Source of the DNA: Megalonaias nervosa
Taxonomy: Eukaryota; Mollusca; Bivalvia; Unionida; Unionidae
Length of the DNA stretch: 64,000 bases
Assembly: GCA_016617855.1 (NCBI GenBank)
Contig: JAECUM010016751.1
Coordinates: 1 to 64,000, forward strand
Direction: 5' to 3'
Program-made: the position numbers and the translations under genes
The notes under the pieces: generated by a model
The model's database searches: none
What the model saw: the letters and a program-made list of their open reading frames with translations, nothing else
What the model was told of the DNA's origin: nothing
Shown: in pieces, positions 35,674-47,082 of the stretch
How the letters are laid out: each line of letters begins with the position of its first letter
Numbering within the stretch: position 1 is the stretch's first letter

Positions 35674-35916
35674 CAGGGGCCGATCCAGAAATATCGTTTA
35701 GGGTGTAACGTAAACAACTTAGCAATGGATCTGTGTGATGGTACCCCCTAGTGGGGGCCTAGAAACTCCTGTATTTTAAGCGTATCCAAGGCATCATATT
35801 AATTATCTATCTGTTAAGGAAATCTACTATAGGAAACGTGTAGATTGCTTCCCGCAAATTTTTTTAGTGTGACTAGTGTGGGGCCCACTCCGCCCCCTCC
35901 TGCCCGTCAGCCCCTG
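35674..35916. mobile_element. hAT-like MITE, no clear target duplication
   Basis: The element opens with CAGGGGCCGATCCAGAAAT and closes with CCCGTCAGCCCCTG, so the outer CAGGGGC is inverted at both ends (CAGGGGCTGACGGG on the other strand). The CAGGGGC-GGATCCAG type of start is characteristic of non-autonomous hAT elements that I know from many invertebrates. The flanks (CTTGCAAT and ATCAGCCC) do not form an 8-bp duplication, so one end may be eroded. The interior is 243 bp with no open frame. Confidence 0.65.
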
Positions 35917-36160
35917 ATCAGCCCAAGGCAATGAAGTTATAACTGTACAAAATTACATTATATCTTTAAGGGAGTCGCGGATGTGATTCTTAGTAATAGC
36001 CCAATCTTGCAATATGATTTGCATTCCATTTAGTCTATTACTTACAGTATTTTTTAGAAATTCATTTCTTTCTTTGAAGATGTTATTGATGTCAAACATC
36101 TTTGATTATGTTATGTTCGGACTAAACATTCTTAATATGCATTGGTATATCATAATAGAA

Positions 36161-36295
36161 TTACACCCGACGGACTGAAGTTTGTGTCAGATACGATAAG
36201 AGAATTTCACCTGATGGATAGAGTTTTGTGTCAGACAGGATTGGAAAATTACATCCGATTAACATAATTTTGCTTCAGACACGAGGCTTTGCCGA
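36161..36295. repeat. 44-bp tandem repeat, 3 diverged copies
   Basis: AATTACACCCGACGGACTGA-type units followed by GTTTGTGTCAGA recur three times with considerable divergence. Confidence 0.75.
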
Positions 36296-37128
36296 GTACC
36301 TGAAAATTTTTTCCCTAGTGTGAAATGTTCCTATTCAATAGTAAAGCATAGTGATGGATTGTTTTTCTCACATTTCTGAATGAAAATAGAGCGTCGAAGT
36401 CAAAACATCTTATTATAAGTATTGATGTAACTTTCAAACAGCAAAATACCCATGGAAAATTGCCTTACTTTAGGATCGAGCGTAAACAGTTATGTTTGCA
36501 TTGAAATATACAGTGTAAACTATAAGTGACGTTTAAACACGTTAACAGTGATGGTAATGGCAACACACAGCGTCTGAATTGTATTCTACATATAGCGTGT
36601 GCAATGATACAAATGATATCAGGTCAAGGAACAAAATCCATTCTTATCTTTAATATTAATCGAGACAGACCAAAAAGTCTAGAATTATTTTACTCTTGAG
36701 AAGTAATAATGCGAAAATGAAGTTTAAAAAATAACTACAACTATGGATATTTCGACTGGAAATTCGACTAACGAAGCCGTACATGTAGCTAGGTCGATCA
36801 GTCCGAAACAGCCTGTCTGCGGGACACTTAAATTCAACCACTGCTATTTTTAGCAGGTAAATGTGTTGCAGTTAATGTTTGTCTTGATTGTTGCGAAGCG
36901 AGGATGGAAATCGGGAGGTTTTCGCGACTTTGTGTGCACTGTGCTCGCAATAGAAGCTCAAAATAGTCTGTGAGTCCGGACAAAGGTCACGTGTCAGGTA
37001 GGGTAGAGCTATCCTGCACTGGTGGTCCACACTGCAAAACACGATGACACACACACATAGGAATGTGAAAATAAATATTCCTTATTAGAAATATGGTCCT
37101 GTAGACGAATGGTGTATTTTATTTGTAG
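36296..37128. other. No gene seen
   Basis: The part at 36850-37050 is somewhat richer in GC than its surroundings. I could not connect it to a coding frame; the 60-codon minus-strand frame at 36872-37054 is unrecognised. Confidence 0.5.
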
Positions 37129-37188
37129 GTAGTGGCAGTGGGGTCATCGATTGCAAGTGTGGTGATTCAGACCTCGAACAAATTGCAG
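37129..37188 (+). other. Candidate 60-nt internal exon
   Basis: TATTTTATTTGTAG precedes position 37129 (T-rich acceptor) and GTAAGAGG follows 37188 (near-consensus donor). The 60-nt interval is a multiple of three, relatively GC-rich and open in two frames. One of them reads SGSGVIDCKCGDSDLEQIA, with a balanced, protein-like composition and a CKCGD patch. No family is recognised and no partner exon was found within a few kb. It is the best-formed exon candidate in the window, but splice-like pairs also occur by chance. Confidence 0.3.
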
Positions 37189-38489
37189 GTAAGAGGTGAA
37201 AATAATCTGTGGTTATTTTGAAAAATATTTAATTCGAATATATTGTAACAAACGAGCCATTACTGCAATTTGATCTTGTATATATTTTTCACCAGTATTT
37301 TAATTAAAAATGTAAAAAGGAAAATATGTCTGTCCTGAACGATGAACCTTGCACAGGTTGCTCGCTGATCATCGGTGTGTATTGTTTGATCATGCATGAA
37401 CTGAATATCATGTTAGATTTATAGACAGAAGTATTTCTAAAATATAACACAAAGGATTGTAAGTTTTCTTTAAACGTTTTCCTATATGGAGAGAATCTGT
37501 CTTATCGCTGTTTAGTTTTCTTGAGAGCTTTTATGTCAGTCATGTGTTACGTTAGCTTCCCAGTGTCTTGTGACTTAGCTTATCATTAAAATGTGGAGAA
37601 TGTCCACCTGTTGCAACCACATGATCAAGTTACATCTAGTTAGAATTACATTGACTATTTACGATATACTGCGTCTGTATTTACACGTACTGATATTTAA
37701 TTAATGTATTTAGCCTTGGGCCGTAATTCAATTTTGAATAAAAGTGCAAGGTGGTACCTAGTCGAATTTCAACATATTATATTACGCTATCAGACAATTT
37801 CGTCTCCTGTTCCATGTCGACGTTCAGTTCTCAGTGCACATGACCACCGCTGGGAACACAGACGCATGGTCTACGGCTGTTGCTATCAATATAATATGAG
37901 CTGGAACTTTGTACTTGCCAGCCGTGAATAGCGTAAATACAAGTATCAATGTGGTATTTACTTCTAAAGGTGTTTCTTTTATCCTTGATCCATTTCATAT
38001 CAGCTCTAACTAGTGATTCTATGCAATTACCACAAGCCATAATCACCTCAAGGGAGGACATCTGTTGTGGGTTTTTATTTTTTGCAAATAGAAAAGGAAA
38101 CAAATCGCTATTTCTGTAAGTAAATAGTTGGATCTAATTAATTTGAAAGAATAAACTAGCCTTATTACTTAAAATTATTAGTCCATATTTGTTTGCATTG
38201 AAACGTGTAAATTGCTTAACACAAAAAAATATTTTTTCCCCCTAAATTACATGGAGGAAAAGACTATTTTATTTATAAATAATTCTCAGATAATCACTCA
38301 TTTAGGTGGTACTTAAAAGTAAACACGAAGAGAGATTAGTTACTTTTGTTCCAATTGACAAATGCTAACGTAGGTGATTAGACAGATACACACACACACA
38401 CCCAATCCGCGTTGATACTGATGGACGATATGTGGGTCTGACGTCACCTGTTCATGAAAATTTGTAATTTTGCTGCATGCAAATAATTC
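37189..38489. other. No feature seen
   Basis: AT-rich sequence with a short CA run near 38390. The plus-strand frame at 37704-37931 is not recognised. Confidence 0.55.
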
Positions 38490-38760
38490 CGGAACAAACC
38501 TGCGTACACTTTAGACACATACCGGTAATTGTAACAGCAATATCTAGCGCGAAATTCAATATGGTCACAGGACAAAGGGTTGCGTTATTCTACGTGAATT
38601 TGCAAGTTGCCAAACTGAAGATTTGCTCCAGAAATATAATGTACGTGTCATCAAAAGAACCCATCAGCCGACGGTAACTCCGCAGCCGCGAGAAGTACCG
38701 GTAAGTATTTAAACTGTACACCAATGCGTGCAGCAAAATTGTCTGCTGATATTTGCATAT
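38490..38760 (+). repeat. Dispersed repeat R3, copy 1
   Basis: Aligns with 58600-58860. Shared order: GCGAAATTCAATATGG, CACAGGACAAAGGGT, GCGTTATTCT, CCATCAGCC, GTAACT, CCGCGAGAA, then GTACACCAATGCGTGCAGCA and TTGTCTGC. The sequence CGAGAAGTACCG|GTAAGTAT also resembles a splice donor, but the repeat relationship is the better explanation. Family unknown. Confidence 0.6.
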
Positions 38761-39820
38761 TTTAAAGAACAGGCGATATCAGCCCCTTAGCCGCCAATCA
38801 ATATCATCACGGGTGAGGGGCTGATTTGTCGGCATAGGAGGCGATGAGCTGTTAGTTGTATGTAATGGCATATAATTTTTTAATGCGATGCGGTACATAA
38901 TAAAGGGCAACTAAATTAAGTAACAGTACATAAGCAAAGGCAATATAATTGTTAATGCATACATGTCACAGCTTAGAAAACAAGCGTTTGTAAAACTAAT
39001 AAGCGACTTTTTAATTTAGACCATACTGGAGTCTCTAATAATAATGGCATATTATAGATTGACTGCTACGTCTTGCCTTCGAATTATATTGTTTGAATTC
39101 AATGGAGAGAAACACACAAATGCACCCATACAAAACTAGTCGATTTACTACGCAGGAGAAGTAAGCTACAGATGGTTCCGTATTGATTGTCACTTTTTCA
39201 TTATCTAGCAAATGTAAAGCTCGTATTTTATGATAAATAACTTTGGAATTCGGAGTAAGCATAAATATACGGCAGTATATGCAAATTATAACATAAACGG
39301 CAGAATATTTCAAAAGGACTGAGAATCGATGAGGAACCCTTATTAAATTAGGGACAGGGGAAAACGATTTCGTAAACATGTCGCAAAGGGGAAATAACAT
39401 TTTTGGGTTTTGTCAGGACATAAAGTATGGCGTTATTAGAAATAATTCATGCCCTCATTTTTAAAGATAAGTAGAATATATTGATTTAAGCTTGTTAAAT
39501 TACACTAGTATTGCTGAGATAAGATTGATTTAGTGTACTGAATGTCGACCTAACAACCGCTGATTTTGTTTCACACTGGGCAAATTCCTTTTAGGATGGG
39601 CATCTGTTTCTCAAAGTAGTAGTTTAGTGCAATGCTGCTGGTACAGTAGAGTTTCGACATTCGACGTGCTACAGTTCCCTAAGATTTTGCTCGATGTTTT
39701 GATTTCGCTATTTTCCAAGGTCACGGATAACAGATGGCATAACGAGATATTAAGTATATCATTGGATGATGTGAAGCATTAAGTGTTTGAGTTATCTTAG
39801 GTTTTTTTTTTATAGATATC
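38761..39820. other. No feature seen
   Basis: AT-rich sequence. The 121-codon minus-strand frame at 39035-39400 has no recognised similarity. Confidence 0.55.
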
Positions 39821-40004
39821 TTGGGCATTAGTTATCTTGAGTTTGAGTTATTTTGGGGATTAATTGTCTTGGGTTTGAGTTATTTTGGGGATTAATTATC
39901 TTGGGTTTGAATTATCTTTGGCATTTTTTATCTTGGGTCTGGTCTTATCCTGTGCATTAGTTACCTTGGGTTTGAGTTATTTTGGGATTAATTATCTTGA
40001 GTTT
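39821..40004. repeat. About 32-bp repeat, left part, split by RTE-like LINE
   Basis: The unit CTTGGGTTTGAGTTATTTTG plus GGGATTAATTAT recurs about five times with variation. The last 50 bp (39955-40004) are duplicated on the far side of the LINE at 40928-40977. Confidence 0.88.
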
Positions 40005-40927
40005 CATTATCATCATCTTCATCATCAGCATCATCACCAATCGTTTAACCCAAGAGGTTGTTGGGGCACCACAGATGACTTTACAACCAATTCTCTTCAT
40101 CTTTCCCTGTTCTCTACTGCACTTTGGGAATCTCCAAATCCCAAGCTCTCCACTCCTTAATGTTGTCGTCTCACCTCTTTTTCTGCCTGCCTCTTCTTCT
40201 GCACCCTCACACTGTACCTTGCAACATTGTTTTTGCCAGTCCAGATGATCTTGAGACATGACCTTACCACTTCAGTTTGCGCTTTTTTGCAGTGGTCAAG
40301 AGGTCTTCATAGGATCTGATGGCTCGTTGGATCCTGTTATGAACTTCTTCGTTGGTTACATGGTCAATGTATGAGATGCCCAAGATATTGCGGTATCATC
40401 TCTTTTAGAATGATTGAATCTTTCTTTGTAGATCTGATCTGAGCGTCCATGTTTCACAAGCATACGGAAAGATGGATATGACAATCGAGCGCATCAGCCT
40501 TATTTTGAAACCAAATGCAATGTTAGTATCTTTCCATATTGGTCTCAACCTTGTTATTGCTGCTGTTGTCTGGGCAATCCTGCAAAGTAGTTCTGGTTTG
40601 GAGCCCTCATCTGTGATAATTGATCCCAAGTACTGGAAGCTTGTGACACTTTCCAGCTTCTGTCCACTGACCTTTATTTCTTCACTCATGCCATTGGTGT
40701 TGTTTGTCATCAGTTTGGTTTTTTCGGCGCTAATCTCCATACCGTATGCTGTGAAGGTTGTGTCGAGGCGCTCAACCAAGTCAGCCAGTTCTTTTTCATC
40801 TCCTGCTAAACCGTCAATATCATCTGCGAAGCGAAGGTTGGTTGGTGATTGTTCTTCCTTGTGGTCATGCAAGACATCCTCTATGATCCTTTCCAGGAAA
40901 ATGTTGAAGAGTGTAGGTGACAGTATA
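40005..40927 (-). mobile_element. 5'-truncated RTE-like LINE (copy 2)
   Basis: This is the same family as 27059-28309, with the same 3' end (ATC-rich tail at 40005-40037 followed by CGTTTAACCCAAGAGGTTGT). The minus strand encodes NLRFADDIDGLAGDEKELAD, YLGSIITDEGSKPE and SIVISIFPYACETWTL. It is truncated earlier at the 5' end than copy 1 and lacks the segment for GTVRIGGRTI, which has been deleted. Flanks at 39955-40004 and 40928-40977 match over 50 bp with two mismatches, the target duplication. It is inactive. Confidence 0.93.
40405..40872 (-). pseudogene. RTE-like RT fragment with FADDIDG motif
   Basis: 155 open codons with the catalytic FADDIDG about residue 15 and the conserved LDTTFTAYGMEISAEKTKLM stretch about residues 35-54. 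Relative to copy 1 the frame starts late and has a short deletion before NLRFADD. Only the RT palm end and thumb are present. The plus-strand open frames over this region are its complement. Confidence 0.88.
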
Positions 40928-41030
40928 CATTAGTTACCTTGGGTTTGAGTAATTTTGGGATTAATTATCTTGAATTTACTTGGGCATTAGTTATTTTGGT
41001 TTGGAGGTATCTTGGTTTTTCTGTATTAAT
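40928..41030. repeat. About 32-bp repeat, right part
   Basis: The repeat at 39821-40004 continues here (TTGGGTTTGAGTAATTTTGG and GGGCATTAGTTATTTTGG). The first 50 bp are the target duplication. Confidence 0.85.
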
Positions 41031-41992
41031 TAGTAATAAAATAGTTACATTCCGTTATGTCGTCCGTCAATATCAGAAATCAGACGCTATCGTCGGTAAT
41101 TAAGTATGCGATTGATGTTATTCTGATTTTATGTTCTGCTCAGATCGCGTGGAATATCCTGTATCCTATTAGTGAACTGAAAAGGTACTTGGAGATAGAA
41201 TTGGCAGCTTAATTTTCTTAGCTTCTATTTCAACGATCAGAGAAAAACTCGATAACTGTTTCAATTTGTCTGGGTCATTCGCCTTTTTATATAGAAAATC
41301 TTATTTCGACTAAATGCACATTTTGCCAGATTGAAACAATCAAAGACCACGAAACGTCTGTATGGTCTGGACCTACATAATATATGGTTCCTTTCAAGTG
41401 CTGAAATTGCCTGGTAAAGAGCGCAAATTGGTCATTGTATATGGTACCCTTAATCTTTACTTTATGAAGAGATGCGCAAGACAAATATTATCGTAATATG
41501 GCTCAACAGCTTTTTATTTGTTTAATTAAAGCATGACACGTGATATTGTTTTAGAGGGTCATTTGTCTCATTTCCCAGACTTGCGAGATGAGAGAATCGA
41601 TAGTGATAAGCATAGTTAAAATAATGACACTGGAATATGGTTTGGTCCATATATTAAATTGCAAGCCATTCTTGGACTGTGACATGCTTTTAGTTTTGCC
41701 CAAAGACCAAATATATACCGTGGATTGGATGTGATATATTAAATGCCCAGTGTAGGAACTGGTCAGTTTCTATTATGTGACAGGTAGCAAATTTTGGATA
41801 TATATTATGATTTTCTTTTTGTAAATATTAAATCAGTTACCTAACACATATTTGTCGATCGTATGATATAGTAAATACCATTCTGATTTGCCTTCCTCAA
41901 TAGCCAGTTACTATTGACAGTCATACAGGTGTTAAGCTTCATCTGTCGATCAAGTAGTTGGAATGCCTCAAAGCTAAACAAACCGCGATAGG
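41031..41992. other. No feature seen
   Basis: AT-rich sequence with no supported structure. Confidence 0.6.
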
Positions 41993-42135
41993 AACAAGTT
42001 TCCTCGACGATAACCAAACGTAGATTGAAGGAAAGAGTGTCCCGCTGCCGTTTGTAGTAATAAGAACAAGTAACCTTGACGACATCCGACTATATTTTGA
42101 AGGAAAAAGTAAACCCGCTTCCGTTTATAGTGACA
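41993..42135. repeat. 72-bp tandem duplication, diverged
   Basis: ACAAGTTTCCTCGACGATAA and ACAAGTAACCTTGACGACAT start two copies 72 bp apart, both with TTGAAGGAAA and CCGTTT. The overlapping minus-strand frame (41974-42246) reflects the 24-codon period. Confidence 0.75.
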
Positions 42136-42735
42136 GACAGACAGACAGCTAGTTAAACAACGTAACTGAGCAAAAATAGAGAAGGCACATTTTAAAGTGT
42201 TTCTCTTCGATGCCATTTTGAACAAAATCTCCTTTTCAGTTATCATTACAGTACCTGAACCAAATCTGCAGTTATTACTTCATATTGTAGTCCTTCAAAG
42301 TCATTAATATGTTTTTGTATATTCATTACATAAAATTGTCTGACCATTGAAGAATGTTACTTGCATTAAATAGAAAGCAGCAGCAAAGCCTAAACAGAAA
42401 ATAAGATGTTTATTATTTCAGCCTCTTAGCTTTTGCTTAGGATGACAAAGCAAACAGCTATGATTCGGCTAGTTCTGGAAAGGTTACTTAAACTAAAACT
42501 TCCAGTCTTTTCATTCAGAGGCAATTAGGAAAATGAAAGAACTACGCTGAATTTTTAGATGTCGTGTACTAATAAGGTCCAACATAAGTTAGTCTTGGTG
42601 CATATGAACTTAGAACTAATGCATTGTACTTCTCCATAAATGTGGAAAATTAAGAAAACCTATAAGTAAAAAAAAAATTAGCGTTGCGATGCCTGGAATA
42701 ACATAACAATTACAATCCATAATGAACACAGTATT
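42136..42735. other. No feature seen
   Basis: AT-rich sequence. Confidence 0.6.
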
Positions 42736-43006
42736 GGGATGATTCCACGAGGAACACGTTATGGCTGCATCCATGATGTACACATTATATGGATGAATCC
42801 ATGATGTACACATTAGTTGGATGAATCCATGACGAGTACATTATTTGGATGAATCCATGATGTACACATTATTTGGACGAATCCATGACGAATGCATTAT
42901 TTGGACTAACACATTATTTGGATGAATCCATGACGAGTGCTTTATTTGGATGAATCCATGACGAATACATTATTTGGATGAATCCACGACGAACCCATTA
43001 TTTGGA
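42736..43006. repeat. 28-bp minisatellite, about 10 copies
   Basis: The unit TTTGGATGAATCCATGACGA plus ATACATTA recurs, some copies partly deleted (near 42905). Each unit holds the short inverted repeat TGGATGAATCCA, so single strands could form small hairpins. Confidence 0.95.
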
Positions 43007-44189
43007 TGATTGAACATCCAAGAAAATAAATATGGTATTTGTGCACATTTTAAAAACTCAGTTATACAGACAAAGAGTTCCTTTTTGATGGTCGGAAACA
43101 TCAGATATAAGCCATATTTCTTTCTTACAAATTACTCTATTATGCACACTAATTTGTCACATATTTGCATATCTTTGAGTTCATTTGAAACTTTAAATAC
43201 TTGATACAGACAAAACTTGATTAAAGGCGTTACTCTAATTTATTTTCCTCACTCGGTACACTGCAACAGTACGAGTAGGGGATATACGGTTGTTTCAACT
43301 CTTCCAGATTGAATATAGCGTGGTAATAACTTCAGGCTGCTGCAACACAACTGGAGTAATGCTTAGCTTTTCCTTACAAAAATAATGAAATCTGGCATTC
43401 ATTGACTGGTTGTTTGTTTGTTTGTTTGTTTGTTTGTCTTACAAACTATAGTTTTTATTTCTTCATTCAACATAAGAGATATAATAAGGCATACAGCTAG
43501 GCTACCGGTCTGGTCAATTATGAGTAACAGACTAAAGTTTTGTGTGCTCTGAAGGCATAACATTCGACATTTCTCCACTCTCAACGGTCTGAATAAGTCT
43601 AAACAATTGGAGTTCAGCATACACATGAATTTATTACAATCTAATTTATTCCTATGTGTGTATATTAATATACAGGCGACACTATCTAGACAGTTTTGTA
43701 TTTCGGGAAATGGCCCAAAGGTCTGAAAATTTATCATATTTAGATTTAGGTTTTTACAAGTGATGCACGTTCTCCGGACACTTCCTGAGAAATTAGAAGA
43801 ACCATTTTAAACGTTTTTGGTGCATCTTGCATTCATTACAACAACCTGGGTGGAGCTTTTGGCAAACAATTATAATATTTTCCCATGTTTAAAAACGTAT
43901 ATATTTACAAGTATGCTAAAATTGATAAAATTTTTATTTACAAACGACATATGTAATTTGTAGGAGTTTGTTTTTATTAGATCAAACATACCAAGGAAGT
44001 GTTCCAACTTGCTGAGTATAGCAAGTCAGTCATTACACCAGGACCTTAGATTTGTCGCCTATGTTATCAAATGATACCACACTTGATAGCTGACATGTCA
44101 GGTAAAGTGAACTCTCTAGTATACCATCCTGAAGCAAATGCAAGACTTTTCAGTTATGCTTCAATGTTGCTACAGATCTGGAAACAGCT
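43007..44189. other. AT-rich; TTTG repeat at 43408-43438
   Basis: A short TTTG run (about 8 units) is the only structure seen. Confidence 0.6.
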
Positions 44190-44445
44190 TAATTAAATGG
44201 GTCCAGCTGTACAAATGCATTAATTAAATAGGTCAATCTGTATCAATACATTAATTAAATAGTTCCAACTGTATCAATACATTAATTAAATAGGTCCAGC
44301 TGTATCAATACATTAATTAAATAGGTACAACTGTATCAATACATTAATTAAATAGGTACAACTGTATCAATACATTAATTAAATAGGTATAACTGTATCA
44401 ATACATTAATTAAATAGGTACAGCTGTATCAATACATTAATTAAG
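44190..44445. repeat. 31-bp minisatellite, about 8 copies
   Basis: The unit ATTAATTAAATAGGTACAAC plus TGTATCAATAC recurs with few substitutions. It is unrelated in sequence to the 31-bp array at 33478. Confidence 0.96.
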
Positions 44446-45938
44446 CTAATCTGCTGAGTTTTGCATTCTGTTATCGTCCCTAAAAAAACAATTAATTTTG
44501 TTTCTATAATTTTTCCTGCAGATATTCTGACCGAAGATGAATGTTACTTTTTATATAAAAATAGAAAGCAGCTCTAAAGAAAATAAAATGTTGATTTTGT
44601 TGTGTTTTGAATGGTTTACAATGCCAAAAGGTTATTTTATTCGAATCAGCTATTTCCAGAAAATGCAGCATGACATATGCTGGGTATTTAATATGTTGTG
44701 TCCGAGTTAGTTACCTACATAGGTAAAATAGTCTTGGAGTATTGAAAACGTTGGAGAATTAAGGAAGTATATAATAAACATATTTAGTGTAGCCTATTAG
44801 ATTGATGATGTCTTTTAATCTAAATGTCAAAGATGTACATAAGCATGTATGGGAAAATTGTCAGATCGATATAGGAATATATATCTCAATTGCTTTTAGG
44901 ATATTGATGATTTCAGTTTTAATACAATTCGTAGATAAATATCACTTCCTCCGAATTCTGATTGATCGTTCTCTGGTTCTTACATATTTTATCTCAGTAG
45001 AAATCGACTTCTGTTTAACTGGAAAGATTTCTTTAAATTAGACATAATTATCAGCTGAGAATAAATCATTTTTTTGGGGTGGCATGTTCAATCTCATGAA
45101 GTTTTGAGCCAAAGTGGATGATCAAAGATACCAGTTCACTTTACAAGAACATTTTACATTGAATACTACAGTCCATCATTCCTACGGATACCATAATGGT
45201 CAAATCTGTCCTGAATTCGATCATTGGTTAGACATGCCTTTTAATGTGTTGCTAGCTATAATCAGACTAAAATAGTGGGGTTTTCGTTGAAAATCTAGTT
45301 TATTTGATGAGACCCTTATATTCCTAGCAAATTGTCTTTATTGTACTTTTCCTTTGCGAAATACATGTTATTGTACACTCCATTATCTACTCAATAATTG
45401 TAATTACTTGCTTCCAAATAAATTAAACCTTTTATTTGCCCTCAAAAAGTGTGTTTTATTTCACGTTTGTGATAGAAAGTCATAGTTATTGCCGGTTTTC
45501 TTACAAAAATGTTTATACTCCATTCTTTCTTTTTCTTAGAAGACAAATAATGAAAAATTTGTGAGATTTGTTATATATAGAATATATGATCTTTCTGAGA
45601 GACCAGCGTTGTTTTATATTTTTCGTTGTCTTGTTGAAAAAATTGCATTGAGAAGACACTGCCTAAAATTAATTTGATTTTCCATTTGCGAAAAATGTAT
45701 CTATAATATGAAATTGCGTTCGAGCCAAAAATCGATATTAGGAAATAATTATTTCAATGCTTTACCAGAAACAACCTTCTCTCCAAAACTGTTGAGACGT
45801 CTTCTGCTAGCGTATTAATAATTTACACACGAAATGTTCATCTAATTGCAAAATAGAAGGCCAGAACCATATCTGAACTATTGCTTCATATGACAGGGAA
45901 ATTATCGCAATCTCAATATTACTATATTGTTTGTTACC
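44446..45938. other. No feature seen
   Basis: AT-rich sequence; no supported gene. Confidence 0.6.
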
Positions 45939-45946
45939 TTTCTCCC

Positions 45947-46203
45947 CGGGGGACCCGAGTGGCCGAGTGGTCTAAAGCGCTCACCGTTACAGATCACTGC
46001 CATCTCACCTGTCTGTGTGGGTTCGAATCTCGGGCTCGGCCAATGTGGGTATGTGAGAAGGCTTGCCGGTAGCTTCTTGTGAGTCGGTGGTTCTTGCCGG
46101 GGTTTTCCTGGGTTCTTCCTCCGCCATTTATACTGGTCGCCATGTATAGCCTATCTTGTGCTGAAAAATTGCGTTAAACCCTATAACAACAACAAGAACA
46201 ACT
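45947..46203 (+). mobile_element. Complete tRNA-derived SINE
   Basis: The head carries RNA polymerase III internal promoter boxes: A box GTGGCCGAGTGGTCTAAAGC (about 45959) and B box GGTTCGAATCTC (about 46020), like a Ser/Leu-type tRNA. The body reads CTTGCCGGTAGCTTCTTGTG, TCGGTGGTTCTTGCCGGGG, TTCTTCCTCCGCC, ATACTGGTCGCCATGTATAG and GCGTTAAACCC. The tail is ACAACAACAAG-type. TTTCTCCC at 45939-45946 and 46204-46211 is a probable target duplication. Related truncated copies lie at 12196 and 59866. The body matches SINEs widespread in molluscs, from my general knowledge. Confidence 0.93.
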
Positions 46204-46304
46204 TTTCTCCCTCAAATGATGGATATTAGTACAACTTTTGCCTTTTCTTTTAGTTCTGAAATATACATGAAAACCGATACGGCACCAGTCACGAAGATTG
46301 AACT

Positions 46305-46470
46305 ACCGTATATACTCGCTTAAAAGTAGGGTCCAACTGCAAGCAACATAGACCCGGAGCTGCTGTTACAAAATGTGCTGGCAGATCAGGGTCTATATTG
46401 CTTGTTGTACTGATTACGCCTAACAAACTGCATCGACCCAGAATGGATATTAAGTGCCTCGGAACCAACG
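46305..46470. mobile_element. MITE-like repeat, copy 2
   Basis: Starts ACCGTATATACTCGCTTAAA, then GTAGGGTCCAACTGCAAGCA and CATAGACCCGGAGCTGC. About 30 bp further, GCAGATCAGGGTCTATATTG is the inverted counterpart of that CATAGACCC segment, so the element can form a stem-loop. It shares order with copies at 35155 and 59205. Confidence 0.65.
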
Positions 46471-46729
46471 TAAGACAGAACTGTTCGTAGTACTCAGATC
46501 CCTTGTAAAATAATGGGCAACATCACCGGTTTACTTTCTTTTCTCTCAAGAATACATTACCTTTTTAAGCCTACCTTAAAAGTAAAACTGATCGACGTAT
46601 GAATTTAACGAGTCATCATCACGCTGATGTCTATGTAATGTCCATTTCTAATCAAGATATCCTTTTCACTGTAATTAAGAATCGAACTTCATATTTTACA
46701 GGAATCATCAAGTGATAAAGCTTGAAATT
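46471..46729. other. No feature seen
   Basis: AT-rich spacer. Confidence 0.6.
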
Positions 46730-47082
46730 CGATTACATACTATGTATGAACGGCTGAAGAAAAGTGAAGGCCTTTCACAAATACTGTCTAACCATGAAAA
46801 TCGATTACATACTATGCATCAGCCTCAGTACGAAAGTGATGGCCTTTCTCAAATACTGTAACCATGAAAATCGATTACACGCTCTGCATGAACCGCTATA
46901 GGAAAGTGAAGGCCTTTCATATTTACTGTGTAACCACGAAAATCGATTACATACATTGCATGAATCCGCTGTAGGGATGTGAAGGCCTTTCACAAATAGC
47001 GTGTAACCATGAAAATCGATTACACACTGTGCATGAACCGCTGTAGGGATGTGAAGACCTATCACAAATAGCGTGTAACCAA
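46730..47082. repeat. About 72-bp minisatellite, 5 copies
   Basis: Units start CGATTACATACTATGCATGA at 46730, 46802, 46872, 46944 and 47017 and contain GTGAAGGCCTTTCACAAATA. Because 72 is a multiple of three, a minus-strand frame of 94 codons stays open; it is not a gene. Confidence 0.93.

Noticed and set aside
35666..35924. An 8-bp target duplication for the hAT-like MITE at 35674
   Set aside because: CTTGCAAT and ATCAGCCC do not match.
45955..46040. A functional tRNA gene
   Set aside because: A and B boxes are present, but the sequence runs on into a SINE body and CAA tail, and the tRNA arms do not pair convincingly by eye.
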